From CBDESM01 sp965205165 (lineage in GTDB: Bacteria; Chloroflexota; Dehalococcoidia; Bin125), in contig OZ242037.1 of NCBI GenBank assembly GCA_965205165.1, positions 1,178,001 through 1,242,000 of the forward strand: a stretch of DNA of 64,000 nucleotides. The letters are read 5' to 3'. Both the position numbers and the translations under genes were made by a program. Numbering within the stretch: position 1 is the stretch's first letter; every line of letters starts with the position of its first letter. Positions 1 through 7,761 of the stretch are shown here, piece by piece. The notes under the pieces were generated by a model. That model saw only the letters and a program-made list of their open reading frames with translations. It had not been told where the DNA came from and did not search any database.

Positions 1-578
1 TCCGCCGCCCCCTCCGCGCGCGCCCGCAGGTAGCGGTCGATCCCCGCCTTGAGCCCGGCCGCGACCGGCGCGGCGAAGCAGAAGCCGATCGTCTCGGCCG
101 GGTAGTCGAACGCGATCGCCAGGAACGGCAGCGGCGCGGCCACGAGCAGGATGCCCAGCTCCGCCTTCCGCGTCAGCAGGTAGGTGAGCCCGCCCACGAC
201 GAACGTGGCCCCGAATTGCAGCGGCACGAACGCGCCCGACGCGCCCAGCGCCGTGGCCGCCGCGCGCCCGCCGTTGAAGCGCAGGAAGATCGGGAACATG
301 TGGCCCACCATCACCAGCGCGCCCGCCGCCGCCCACCAGCCCTGCTCCAGCCCCGCCCAGCGCGCGATCGCCACCGCCAGCAGCCCCTTGCCGATGTCCG
401 AGCAGATGATCGCCGCGCCCCAGAAATGCCCCGCACCCTCGCGGGCCGCGTTGGCCGCGCCCACGTTGCCGTCCCCGGCCAGCCGCAGATCCCCGCCCGT
501 CTTGACCCGGAAGACCAGCCAGGCGACCGGCACGCTGCCCAGCAGGTAGGCGGCGATCAGGACCGCCGCCGCCGTCAT
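1..578 (-). CDS. plsY: Acyl-phosphate:glycerol-3-phosphate acyltransferase PlsY (3' end cut by window)
   Basis: PlsY is a membrane enzyme that transfers the acyl group of acyl-phosphate to glycerol-3-phosphate, the first acylation in phospholipid synthesis. Reading the minus strand from an ATG at 578 gives 192 codons that run off the window start. Visible family signatures are the N-terminal YLLGSVPVAWLVF, then GDLRLAGDGNVGAANAAREG (the glycine/asparagine-rich active loop), and later GHMFPIFLRFNGGRAAAT (the substrate-binding GH..P.F..F.GG motif). Several hydrophobic helices separate these. It lies 31 bp downstream of ilvE on the same strand, so the two may be co-transcribed. Family length is about 190-220 aa, so only a few C-terminal residues can be missing. 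Confidence 0.88.
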   Translation of the reverse strand, partial: MTAAAVLIAAYLLGSVPVAWLVFRVKTGGDLRLAGDGNVGAANAAREGAGHFWGAAIICSDIGKGLLAVAIARWAGLEQGWWAAAGALVMVGHMFPIFLRFNGGRAAATALGASGAFVPLQFGATFVVGGLTYLLTRKAELGILLVAAPLPFLAIAFDYPAETIGFCFAAPVAAGLKAGIDRYLRARAEGAA

Positions 579-609
579 CGTCCCGCCGCCCGGCCCGCTC
601 GCCGCCGCG

Positions 610-1536
610 CTACTTGTCGTAGACCGGGGTGATCCAGTGCGCGTAGGCGTCCAGCCGCCCCAGAATCGCGTCGAAGAACAGCCGCTGCAGCTGACCCGTC
701 ACCTGCCCGATCCCGCCGTCCCCCACCTGCCGCCGGTCGACCGACAGCAGCGGCGTCACGTGCGCCGCCGTCCCGGTCATGAACACCTCGTCCGCCAGCC
801 ACAGCTCGCTGCGGTCGATCGACCGCTCCACCGTCTCGATCCCCAGCTCGTTCCGCGCCAGCTCGATCACCGTCGCCCGCGTGATCCCGACCAGGATGTT
901 GTCGCTCGAGGGGGGCGTGTAGATCACCCCGTCCTGCACCATGAAGATGTTCTCGCCGCTGCCCTCCGAGACGCTGCCGTCGTGGTTCAGCATGATCGCC
1001 TCGTCGAACCCGTGGTGCACCGCCTCCGTGTTGGCCAGCGCCGAGTTGATGTAGACCCCGTTCACCTTCAGCCGCACCGGGATCGACGTGTCGTCGGCCC
1101 GCCGCCAGGACGAGGTCATCACGTGCACGCCCGCGTTCGTGTCCAGGTAGGCCCCGAACGGCGCGACGAACGCGAGGAAGTCGTCCTCCACGTCGTGCAG
1201 CCGCACCCCCAGCACCTCCTGCGACTTGTAGACCATCGGGCGGACGTAGCAATCCTCCTTGAGCCCCGAGGCGGCGACCATCTCGTGGGTCAGCGCGCAG
1301 AGCTCGTCCTCCGTGTAGCGCAGCGGCATCATCAGCCCATGGGCCGACTTGCGCAGCCGCTGGTAGTGCTCCTGCATGCGGAACAGGTAGAGCTGCTCGG
1401 TCTCCGCGTTCCAGTTCGCCCGGATGCCCTCGAAGACCGCCGTGCCGTAGTTGAAGGCGTGCGTCATCACGCCGATCTTCGCGTCGGCGAGCGGCATCAA
1501 CTCGCCGCGCAGGTGGGCCATCGGCGTGCCGGGCAT
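610..1536 (-). CDS. ilvE: Branched-chain amino acid aminotransferase
   Basis: Cytosolic class IV PLP transaminase catalysing the last step of Val/Leu/Ile synthesis. The 308-aa start at 1536 is preferred to an upstream in-frame ATG at 1611 because GGAGGAG lies 7 nt before it and the family N-terminus (GELMPLADAKIGVMTHAFNYG) begins just after. The PLP lysine is expected at K157 in LKVNGVYINSALANTEA. SEGSGENIFMV (cofactor-phosphate region) and GITRATVIELAR follow, and FEGIRANW is near the N-terminus. It sits on the strand opposite the nearby ilvBNC block, so the pathway is grouped here but split over two transcripts. Confidence 0.93.
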   Translation of the reverse strand: MPGTPMAHLRGELMPLADAKIGVMTHAFNYGTAVFEGIRANWNAETEQLYLFRMQEHYQRLRKSAHGLMMPLRYTEDELCALTHEMVAASGLKEDCYVRPMVYKSQEVLGVRLHDVEDDFLAFVAPFGAYLDTNAGVHVMTSSWRRADDTSIPVRLKVNGVYINSALANTEAVHHGFDEAIMLNHDGSVSEGSGENIFMVQDGVIYTPPSSDNILVGITRATVIELARNELGIETVERSIDRSELWLADEVFMTGTAAHVTPLLSVDRRQVGDGGIGQVTGQLQRLFFDAILGRLDAYAHWITPVYDK

Positions 1537-1659
1537 GGGCCGCTCCTCCGCTGATCGCCGCAGGTTCGCGCCTGTCGGCGGACACTTGGTCGCACGGGCG
1601 AAATCCAGCATATCGCCCAGCCCCGCCGCAACGCCGCCCGCGCCGATCGCGCCCGCCGA

Positions 1660-2106
1660 TCAGTCCCCCGCCAGGATCATCTGCGTCTGCGTCACTTGCG
1701 CCAGCAGCTTGCCCTCCGCGTCCAGCACCGTCGTCTGCCAGACGTGCGTCCGCCGCCCGCGGTGCAGCGGGCGGCACTCGCCCCGCACCGTCTCGCCTTC
1801 GCGCCCGCCGCGGAAGAAATTCGTCTTCGATTCGATCGTCGTCGTGCCCGACCCGTCCGGCGCGCTGATCATCGTCGCCAGCGCCCCCAGCGTATCCGCG
1901 AACGCCATGATCGCGCCCCCGTGCAGCAGCCCCGGCATCGTGCACAGCTCCCGCCGCACCTCCAGCTCGCCCGCGATCAGGTCCGGCTCGACCGAAACCA
2001 GCCGGATGCCGAGCAGCTCCGGCAGCAGCCCCCGCATCCGCTCGTGCAGCGGCTCCAGCGCGATCCCGCCCCTGCTTCCCCTATCGGCTCTTCCCCCGTC
2101 TGCCAT
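1660..2106 (-). CDS. PaaI-type hotdog-fold thioesterase
   Basis: A 148-aa protein with the features of the acyl-CoA thioesterase PaaI/YbgC hotdog superfamily. LLHGGAIMAFADTLGALA is the helix carrying the HGG(A)...D active-site region. A beta strand TTTIESKTNFFRGGREGETV follows, then the C-terminal THVWQTTVLDAEGKLLAQVTQTQM. Such enzymes hydrolyse acyl- or aryl-CoA thioesters; the substrate cannot be told here. The start at 2106 is preceded by GGGAG about 13 nt upstream. It is divergent from the MBL-fold gene at 2143 with a 36-bp gap, so the two promoters must overlap. Confidence 0.82.
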   Translation of the reverse strand: MADGGRADRGSRGGIALEPLHERMRGLLPELLGIRLVSVEPDLIAGELEVRRELCTMPGLLHGGAIMAFADTLGALATMISAPDGSGTTTIESKTNFFRGGREGETVRGECRPLHRGRRTHVWQTTVLDAEGKLLAQVTQTQMILAGD

Positions 2107-2142
2107 GCCGGGCACGATACTCCCGCGTGATACCGTCGCGGC

Positions 2143-3057
2143 ATGCCCGCCAGCCCCGTCTACCGAGTCGGCTCGCGCGAGATCACCGTCCTCTCCGACG
2201 GCGTGATCATGCTCGACGCCGGCGCAGTCTTCGGCCTCGTCCCAAAGGTCATGTGGTCCCGCGTGATCGACGGCACCAACGAACTCAACCAGATCCCGCT
2301 CGCCCTCAACTGCCTGCTCACCCAATCCGACGGCAAGACCGTGCTGATCGAAACCGGCCAGGGCGACAAGGACTTCGAGACGATCCGCAAGCGCGGCGGC
2401 GAGGTCCGGCACGGCGTCCTGCTGCGGGACCTCGCCCGCAACGGCGTCCGCCCCGAAGACGTCGACATCGTGATCAACACCCACCTCCACAACGACCACG
2501 TCGGCTGGAACACCGTCGCCGCCGAGGGCGGCGGCCACCGCGCCACCTTCCCCAACGCCCGCTACTACGTGCAGCGCGGCGAATGGGCGGAGGCGATGCA
2601 CCCCAACGAGCGCACCCGCGCCACCTACCTCGCCGAAAACCTCGTCCCCGTCGAAGAGGCCGGCCAGATCGAATTCGTCGACGGCGAAGCGCAGATCACC
2701 TCCGACATCAAGATGATCGAGGCGCCCGGCCACACCGCCGACCACGCCGCCGTCGTCATCTCCAACGGCGGCGAAACCGCCGTCTACCTCGGCGACATGA
2801 TCCAGCACGAAGTCCAGCTCGAACGCGTCGCCTGGCTCTCCGCCTTCGACGTGCTCCCGCTGGTCAACCTCGAAACCAAGAAGCGCCTGATCGCCGATGC
2901 GATCGCCGGCAACCATCTGATGATCGCCGTCCACAACGCCTTCCCCGGCGCGGGGCGCCTCTCGCGCACGCCCGAAGGGCGCGGCAAGTGGACGGCCGAA
3001 GCGCCCCATGCGGCGGCCGCGGCCGCCGAACCAGCGCAGCCAGTGGAGGTTGACTGA
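2143..3057 (+). CDS. MBL-fold metallohydrolase
   Basis: A 304-aa cytosolic metallo-beta-lactamase-fold hydrolase. The zinc motif HxHxDH is present as NTHLHNDHVGW (about residues 113-123), a second metal His lies in APGHTADH, and the bridging Asp is in YLGDMIQHE. The N-terminus VYRVGSREITVLSDG matches the lactonase/glyoxalase-II-like branch (AHL lactonase-like proteins), but the substrate is not determinable. The C-terminus ends in a low-complexity Ala-rich tail. There is no clear Shine-Dalgarno, and the start lies only about 6 nt after a TACCGT hexamer, so it may be leaderless. It is followed 1 bp later by an unknown gene, probably in one operon. Confidence 0.85.
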   Translation: MPASPVYRVGSREITVLSDGVIMLDAGAVFGLVPKVMWSRVIDGTNELNQIPLALNCLLTQSDGKTVLIETGQGDKDFETIRKRGGEVRHGVLLRDLARNGVRPEDVDIVINTHLHNDHVGWNTVAAEGGGHRATFPNARYYVQRGEWAEAMHPNERTRATYLAENLVPVEEAGQIEFVDGEAQITSDIKMIEAPGHTADHAAVVISNGGETAVYLGDMIQHEVQLERVAWLSAFDVLPLVNLETKKRLIADAIAGNHLMIAVHNAFPGAGRLSRTPEGRGKWTAEAPHAAAAAAEPAQPVEVD

Positions 3058-3058
3058 G

Positions 3059-3721
3059 ATGCCTTTCGGAGGACCGGTAGGGCCCGGCGGCGACCCGATG
3101 ATGGACCCGCAGGCCGCCATGGCCCAGCTGCCCAAGCCCCGCACCAAGATCTGGCGCGAGGAAAAACTCGTCGACGACGTCTTCCTCGCCTACATGGACA
3201 AGACCGAAATCCTGCCCGAACCCGACCTGATCTTCCGCGCCTTCCTGCTCTTCCGGCGCGGCGAGCGCCACCTCGCCGTCCGCCTCGGCGACCGCCATCA
3301 GCCCTGGCAGCTGCCGATCCTCGAACCCGACGTCACCCCCGCCATCGAGGACGACGGCATCGACGCCGAAGCCCTCCAGGACGACCGCCGCGAACGGCTC
3401 GGCGCGATGATCTCCGCCGCGATGATGGAGACTTGGCAGCTCCCCGTCGCCGCCTGGCGCCAGTACTCCCGCGTCCAAATGACCGCCCGCAACAACCAGG
3501 ACCAGCACGAGCCCGGCGCGCGCCGCTACGAGATCGTCGTGGTCGGCGAGTGCGGCGAACCCGCGGAGCCCGCCGCGGACGGCGGGTGGACCCGCCGCTT
3601 CTTCCGCGCCCGCGACATGAACAAGATCCTGCGCGAGCGCTACTTCGACAAGCCCGAACTGGGGCAGGCCCACGAAAGCCTGCTGATCGAGGCGCTCTCC
3701 GCCTCCGCGGCCGCGGGCTGA
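3059..3721 (+). CDS. Hypothetical protein, 220 aa
   Basis: I do not recognise this family. The start at 3059 is chosen because GGAGGT sits about 9 nt upstream (3045-3050) and it begins one base after the stop of the MBL gene, which indicates translational coupling. The first 25 residues are Gly/Pro/Met-rich (MPFGGPVGPGGDPMMDPQ). The remainder is mixed charge with no membrane segment or signal peptide and has conserved-looking stretches such as DLIFRAFLLFRRGERHLAVRLGD and RRFFRARDMNKILRERYF. It is probably a soluble cytosolic protein linked to the MBL enzyme or to the ilv operon downstream. Confidence 0.6.
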   Translation: MPFGGPVGPGGDPMMDPQAAMAQLPKPRTKIWREEKLVDDVFLAYMDKTEILPEPDLIFRAFLLFRRGERHLAVRLGDRHQPWQLPILEPDVTPAIEDDGIDAEALQDDRRERLGAMISAAMMETWQLPVAAWRQYSRVQMTARNNQDQHEPGARRYEIVVVGECGEPAEPAADGGWTRRFFRARDMNKILRERYFDKPELGQAHESLLIEALSASAAAG

Positions 3722-3732
3722 GCCGCCGCTGC

Positions 3733-3738
3733 TAGACT
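3733..3738 (+). promoter_or_regulatory. Candidate -10 box (TAGACT) ahead of ilvB
   Basis: GCTAGACTGG occurs just after the upstream gene and about 235 nt before ilvB. The same GCTAGACT string occurs before other genes in this window (32271, 32643, 46406), which suggests a TANNNT-type -10 element. No convincing -35 is visible. Confidence 0.35.
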
Positions 3739-3973
3739 GGCGTCGTCATGCTCCACACTGCGAGGCCCGGGCGCGGCTCTGCATTCCGCGCCCCGTTCAT
3801 CGACCGGACCCGCGTCGCTGTACCCGGCGGCTCCGCCCGTCGCGCCCGCGGCTGAGACCCCCGCGCGCGCCGACGCGGAGCCAGCGCCGGTCGCGGGGCC
3901 GGCGCTCGCCGTATCACCCGCCATCGCCCCTGCCTTCCCGCCATCGGCGGAACCTTCCGAACAGGAACGAACC
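3739..3973 (+). promoter_or_regulatory. Long ilvB 5' leader with a strong hairpin
   Basis: If transcription starts after the TAGACT at 3733, ilvB has a leader of about 230 nt. It contains a perfect 8-bp stem (AGCGCCGG at 3883-3890 and CCGGCGCT at 3899-3906, 8-nt loop), with no U-run after it. No T-box signature (AGGGTGGNACCGCG) and no Leu/Ile/Val-rich leader peptide were found. Regulation is possible but unproven. Confidence 0.3.
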
Positions 3974-5653
3974 ATGCGAATGTCCGGCGCAGACATCCTG
4001 ATGCACTGCCTCCGCGCCGAGGGCGTCGAAATCTTCTTCGGCTACCCCGGCGGCGTCGTCCTCCCCCTCTACAACCGGCTCGGCGCCTACCCCGACATCA
4101 AGCACGTGCTCGTCCGCCACGAGCAGGCCGCCGCCCACGCCGCCGACGGCTACGCCCGCGTCTCCGGCAAGATCGGCGTCTGCCTCGCCACCTCCGGCCC
4201 GGGCGCCACCAACCTCGTCACCGGCATCACCACCGCCTACATGGACTCCATCCCCATGGTCGTGATCACCGGCAACGTCGCCCGCGACCTGATCGGCCGC
4301 GACGGCTTCCAGGAAGCCGACATCACCGGCATCACCCTGCCCATCACCAAGCACAACTACCTGCTCATGCGCGCCGCCGAAATCGCCCCAGCCGTCAAGG
4401 AGGCCTTCCACATCGCCGGCACCGGACGCACCGGACCCGTCCTCGTCGACATCCCCAAGGACGTCTTCATCGAGGAGGCCGACTGGGACGGCTACCCCGC
4501 CGACGTCTCCCTGCGCGGCTACCCGATCATGGACATCCCCCGCGAAGAAGAGGTCGCCAAGGCCGCCGAAACCATCAACGCCGCCCGAAAGCCGATCATC
4601 ATCGCCGGCCAGGGCGTCGTCGCCTCCGGCGCGGCCGCCGAACTCAAGCAGCTCGCCGAATCCGCCGACATCCCCGTGCTCACCACCCTGCTCGGCATCT
4701 CCGGCTTCCCCGACGAGCACGAACTCTCCTTCGGCTTCCTCGGCATGCACGGCAACTACTACGCCAACATGGCCGCCGACCGCGCCGACGTCGTGATCGG
4801 CATCGGCATGCGCTTCGACGACCGCGCCATGGGCCGCTTCGCCGACTTCAACCCCTCCGCCAAGATCGTCCACATCGACATCGACCCCGCCGAAATCGGC
4901 AAGAACTTCGACACCCACGCCCCCGTCAACGGCGACGTCCGCCAGACCCTCCTCCGCCTGCTCCCGCAGGTCAACGCCGCCGCCCACTCCGAATGGCGCG
5001 CTGAAATCGAGGCGATCAAGGCCGGCCACCCGACCGACTACATCGAAGAGGGCACCGACGTCACCGGTCCCTGGCTCGTCCAGGCCCTCGCCGAGGAAAC
5101 CAACGGCGAGGCCACCATCGTCACCGGCGTCGGCCAGCACCAGATGTGGGCCGCGCAGTACTACCCCTACTCGACCCCCCGCCAGTGGGCCACCAGCGGC
5201 GGCCTCGGCACCATGGGCTACGAAGTCCCCGCCGCCATGGGCGCCCAATTCGCCCAAGACGCCCCCGTCTGGTCGATCTGCGGCGACGGCGGCTTCCAGA
5301 TGACCTCGCAGGAGCTCCAGACCGTGCGCGAGCACGACCTCCCGATCCGCTACGCCATCTTCAACAACCGCTACCTCGGCATGGTGCGACAGTGGCAGGA
5401 GCTCTTCTACGAGAACAACTACCACTCCGTCGACCTCGGCCAGCCCGACTTCCTCAAGCTCGCCGACGCCTACGGCATCCCCGGCCTGCGCGCCGAAACC
5501 CGCGCCGAGGCCCGCCAAGTCCTGCGCGAGGCCAACTCCGCCGACGGCCCCGTCGTGCTCGACTTCCGCCTCCAGCCGGAAGAGAACGTCTGGCCCATGG
5601 TGCCCGCCGGCGCCGCGCTCTCCGAAACCATCGAATCCGCCGCCGAGCTCTAG
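3974..5653 (+). CDS. ilvB: Acetolactate synthase, large (catalytic) subunit
   Basis: Cytosolic ThDP- and FAD-dependent enzyme that condenses two pyruvates to acetolactate, or pyruvate with 2-oxobutyrate, as the first common step of branched-chain synthesis. At 559 aa it is near the family's usual length. The catalytic Glu (about E50) is in VLVRHEQAAAHAADGYAR. The central FAD/ROK-like domain follows. The C-terminal ThDP motif runs from GDGGFQMTSQEL to FNNRYLGMVRQWQ (about residues 436-470). It is followed after 37 bp by the regulatory subunit ilvN and then ilvC. The ATG at 3974 has GGAACGAACC before it. Confidence 0.95.
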   Translation: MRMSGADILMHCLRAEGVEIFFGYPGGVVLPLYNRLGAYPDIKHVLVRHEQAAAHAADGYARVSGKIGVCLATSGPGATNLVTGITTAYMDSIPMVVITGNVARDLIGRDGFQEADITGITLPITKHNYLLMRAAEIAPAVKEAFHIAGTGRTGPVLVDIPKDVFIEEADWDGYPADVSLRGYPIMDIPREEEVAKAAETINAARKPIIIAGQGVVASGAAAELKQLAESADIPVLTTLLGISGFPDEHELSFGFLGMHGNYYANMAADRADVVIGIGMRFDDRAMGRFADFNPSAKIVHIDIDPAEIGKNFDTHAPVNGDVRQTLLRLLPQVNAAAHSEWRAEIEAIKAGHPTDYIEEGTDVTGPWLVQALAEETNGEATIVTGVGQHQMWAAQYYPYSTPRQWATSGGLGTMGYEVPAAMGAQFAQDAPVWSICGDGGFQMTSQELQTVREHDLPIRYAIFNNRYLGMVRQWQELFYENNYHSVDLGQPDFLKLADAYGIPGLRAETRAEARQVLREANSADGPVVLDFRLQPEENVWPMVPAGAALSETIESAAEL

Positions 5654-5690
5654 CCCCGGCGCCTCCCGCGCAGCAGCAGAAGGCAGCAGC

Positions 5691-6278
5691 ATGCCCTCCA
5701 TCAACACCATCGTCGCCCACGTCGAGGACCGCCCCGGCGTCCTCGCCCGCGTCGCCTCCCTCTTCCGCCGCCGCGGCTTCAACATCGAATCGCTCACCGT
5801 CGGCGCCTGCGAGGAGGCCGGCATCTCCCGCATGACCATCGTCGTCGACGGTGACGACCGCGCCGTCGACCAAGTCTGCCGACAGCTCTACAAGCTGATC
5901 GACGTCGTCTCCGTCTTCGACATCACCTACGCCCCGATGGTCGACCGCGAACTCGCCATGATCAAAGTCGCCGCCCAGAACTTCAACCGCCGCGAAATCC
6001 TCGACATCGTCCAGATGTTCCGCGCCGACGTGGTCGACGTCAACGACGACTCCCTGATCGTCCAGGTGCTCGGCGACGAGGGCAAGGTCAACGCCGCCCT
6101 GCGCATGTTCGAGCCCTTCGGCATCCTCGAAATGGTCCGCACCGGCCGCGTCGCCATGACCCGCGGCGCGCACACCAGCAAGCCACCGCCCATGACCGAC
6201 GCCGAAGCCACCGCCGCCGCCGTCCGCGCCATGCTCGGCCGCCGGCCCGAAGGTATCCTCCCCTTCGCCAGCGACTGA
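5691..6278 (+). CDS. ilvN: Acetolactate synthase, small (regulatory) subunit
   Basis: 195-aa regulatory partner of IlvB. The N-terminal ACT domain is clear: NTIVAHVEDRPGVLARVASL, then RRRGFNIESLTVG and the following strand that holds the valine feedback site. The C-terminal half (ELAMIKVAAQ...REILDIVQMFRADVVDVNDDSLIVQVLG) matches the second domain of the IlvN/IlvH family. It is longer than the shortest IlvN proteins (about 96 aa) and resembles the IlvH type of about 160-190 aa. It begins 37 bp after ilvB, with AAGG upstream, in the same operon. Confidence 0.94.
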   Translation: MPSINTIVAHVEDRPGVLARVASLFRRRGFNIESLTVGACEEAGISRMTIVVDGDDRAVDQVCRQLYKLIDVVSVFDITYAPMVDRELAMIKVAAQNFNRREILDIVQMFRADVVDVNDDSLIVQVLGDEGKVNAALRMFEPFGILEMVRTGRVAMTRGAHTSKPPPMTDAEATAAAVRAMLGRRPEGILPFASD

Positions 6279-6292
6279 CCAACCCCCGCCCG

Positions 6293-6332
6293 CGCCGGGC
6301 CCGAACCCGGCGGCGGTACACTGCCGCCGCCG
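6293..6332 (+). promoter_or_regulatory. Two mutually exclusive hairpins and a TACACT box before ilvC
   Basis: Stem 1 pairs CGCCGGG (6293-6299) with CCCGGCG (6306-6312). Stem 2 is a perfect 9-bp inverted repeat, CGGCGGCGG (6308-6316) and CCGCCGCCG (6324-6332), flanking TACACTG. They share 6308-6312, so only one can form at a time. The TACACT (6317-6322) also looks like a -10 box. This could be an attenuator or an operator over an internal ilvC promoter, or a chance product of GC-rich spacer DNA. Confidence 0.35.
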
Positions 6333-6367
6333 AACCGCACCGCACGCCGCAGCGCCAGGAGCCGACC

Positions 6368-7372
6368 ATGCCCGCCACCATGTACTACGACGCCGACGCC
6401 GACCTCGGCCTGCTCGACGGCAAGAAAATCGCCGTCATCGGCTTCGGCTCCCAGGGCCACGCCCACGCCCTCAACCTCCGCGACTCCGGCGTCGACGTCA
6501 TCGTCGGCCTCTACCCCGGCTCCCGCAGCTGGGTCAAAGTCGAAGAATCCGGCCTCAAAGTCGACACCGTCGCCAGCGCCGCCGACGCCGCCGACATCGT
6601 CATGGTGCTCGCCCCCGACCACGTCCAGAAGCAGATCTACGACCAGCACATCGCCCCCGCCATGGTCGAGGGCAAGACCCTGATGTTCGCCCACGGCTTC
6701 GCCGTCCACTACAACCAGGTCCAGGCCCCGCCCGAAGTCGACGTCACCATGATCGCCCCCAAGGGCCCCGGCCACCTCGTCCGCCGCGTCTTCGAGGAGG
6801 GCGGCGGCGTCCCCGCACTGCTCGCCGTCCACCAGGACGCCTCCGAAACCGCCAAGGACGTCGCCCTCGCCTACGCCAAGGGCATCGGCGGCACCCGCGC
6901 CGGCGTGCTCGAAACCAGCTTCCTCGAAGAAACCGAAACCGACCTCTTCGGCGAGCAGTCCGTCCTCTGCGGCGGCGTCACCGCGCTCATGCAGTCCGCC
7001 TTCGAAGTCCTCGTCGAAGCCGGCTACCAGCCCGAATCCGCCTACTTCGAAACCATCCACGAGGTCAAGCTGATCGTCGACCTGATCTACGAGGGCGGCT
7101 TCGCCAACATGCGCTACTCCGTCTCCGACACCGCCGAATACGGCGACCTCACCCGCGGCCCCCGCGTGATCGACGCCGGCGTCAAGGAGCGCATGCGCGG
7201 CATCCTCGACGACATCCAGACCGGCGCCTTCGCCCGCGAATGGATTATGGAGAACCAAGCCGGCCGCCCCGGCTTCGACAAGCTCCGCACCCGCGCCGCC
7301 CGCCACCCCAGCGAGGAAGTCGGCTCCGAACTCCGCGCCATGATGGCCTGGCTCAACCAAGCCGCCGACTGA
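6368..7372 (+). CDS. ilvC: Ketol-acid reductoisomerase, class I
   Basis: NAD(P)H- and Mg-dependent isomeroreductase converting acetolactate to 2,3-dihydroxyisovalerate, the step after IlvBN. The 334-aa length is that of class I enzymes. The Rossmann motif GFGSQGHAHALNLRDSG lies at about residues 25-41. The cofactor-specificity loop reads GLYPGSRSWVKVEE, with Arg/Ser positions as expected for NADPH preference. FAHGFAVHYNQV (about residue 107) and APKGPGHLVRR are typical. The C-terminal knotted domain carries the metal-binding acidic residues in ETDLFGEQSVLCGG and ETIHEVKLI. RBS CAGGAG lies about 8 nt upstream of the start. Confidence 0.95.
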   Translation: MPATMYYDADADLGLLDGKKIAVIGFGSQGHAHALNLRDSGVDVIVGLYPGSRSWVKVEESGLKVDTVASAADAADIVMVLAPDHVQKQIYDQHIAPAMVEGKTLMFAHGFAVHYNQVQAPPEVDVTMIAPKGPGHLVRRVFEEGGGVPALLAVHQDASETAKDVALAYAKGIGGTRAGVLETSFLEETETDLFGEQSVLCGGVTALMQSAFEVLVEAGYQPESAYFETIHEVKLIVDLIYEGGFANMRYSVSDTAEYGDLTRGPRVIDAGVKERMRGILDDIQTGAFAREWIMENQAGRPGFDKLRTRAARHPSEEVGSELRAMMAWLNQAAD

Positions 7373-7460
7373 GCGTTCCCGGACACCCCGCGCACGGCTT
7401 GGCCCTCACGCGACGCGGCATCGTGCGCGTCCGCGATTGCAGCCGCGGCTGCCGGAGATT

Positions 7461-7760
7461 TCAGCCCTCGATCGTCTCCGCCACCCCGGAACCCAGCGCC
7501 GCGCCGACGAGCTGGTCGCGCCCGTACGAGCCGTCGCTCGCCGCCTGCAGCTCGCGCCGCTCGCGCCCCTTGAAGTACGAGGAGTGGGTCACCCGCAGCG
7601 CATCCAGCGAGCGGGCGCCGAACAGCACCACATCGACATCGGCGGGGGCTTCGCGTTCCGCCACTCGGTGCCGGGCGGACGCCTCCGCACGGTTGAAGAA
7701 CTCCTCGAACGTCGGCTCCTCCAACGTCGAGCGGTCGAACCGCATCAGGTAGTAAGGCAT
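7461..7760 (-). CDS. Small hypothetical protein paired with the alarmone synthetase gene
   Basis: 99 aa, begins MPYYLMRFDRSTLEEPTFEEF. It starts one base after the stop of the RelA/SpoT-domain gene, so the two are almost certainly one transcript and translationally coupled. It is soluble and mixed charge with no family I can name. Its position after a small alarmone synthetase makes it a candidate antitoxin or modulator, by analogy with known toxSAS-antitoxin pairs, but nothing in its sequence proves that. Confidence 0.6.
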   Translation of the reverse strand: MPYYLMRFDRSTLEEPTFEEFFNRAEASARHRVAEREAPADVDVVLFGARSLDALRVTHSSYFKGRERRELQAASDGSYGRDQLVGAALGSGVAETIEG

Positions 7761-7761
7761 C

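Noticed and set aside
3748..3855. 35-aa open frame in the ilvB leader as an attenuation peptide
   Set aside because: No run of Ile, Leu or Val codons and no Shine-Dalgarno; composition is like random GC-rich spacer.
3739..3973. T-box riboswitch before ilvB
   Set aside because: The conserved T-box sequence and a terminator with a U-run are absent.
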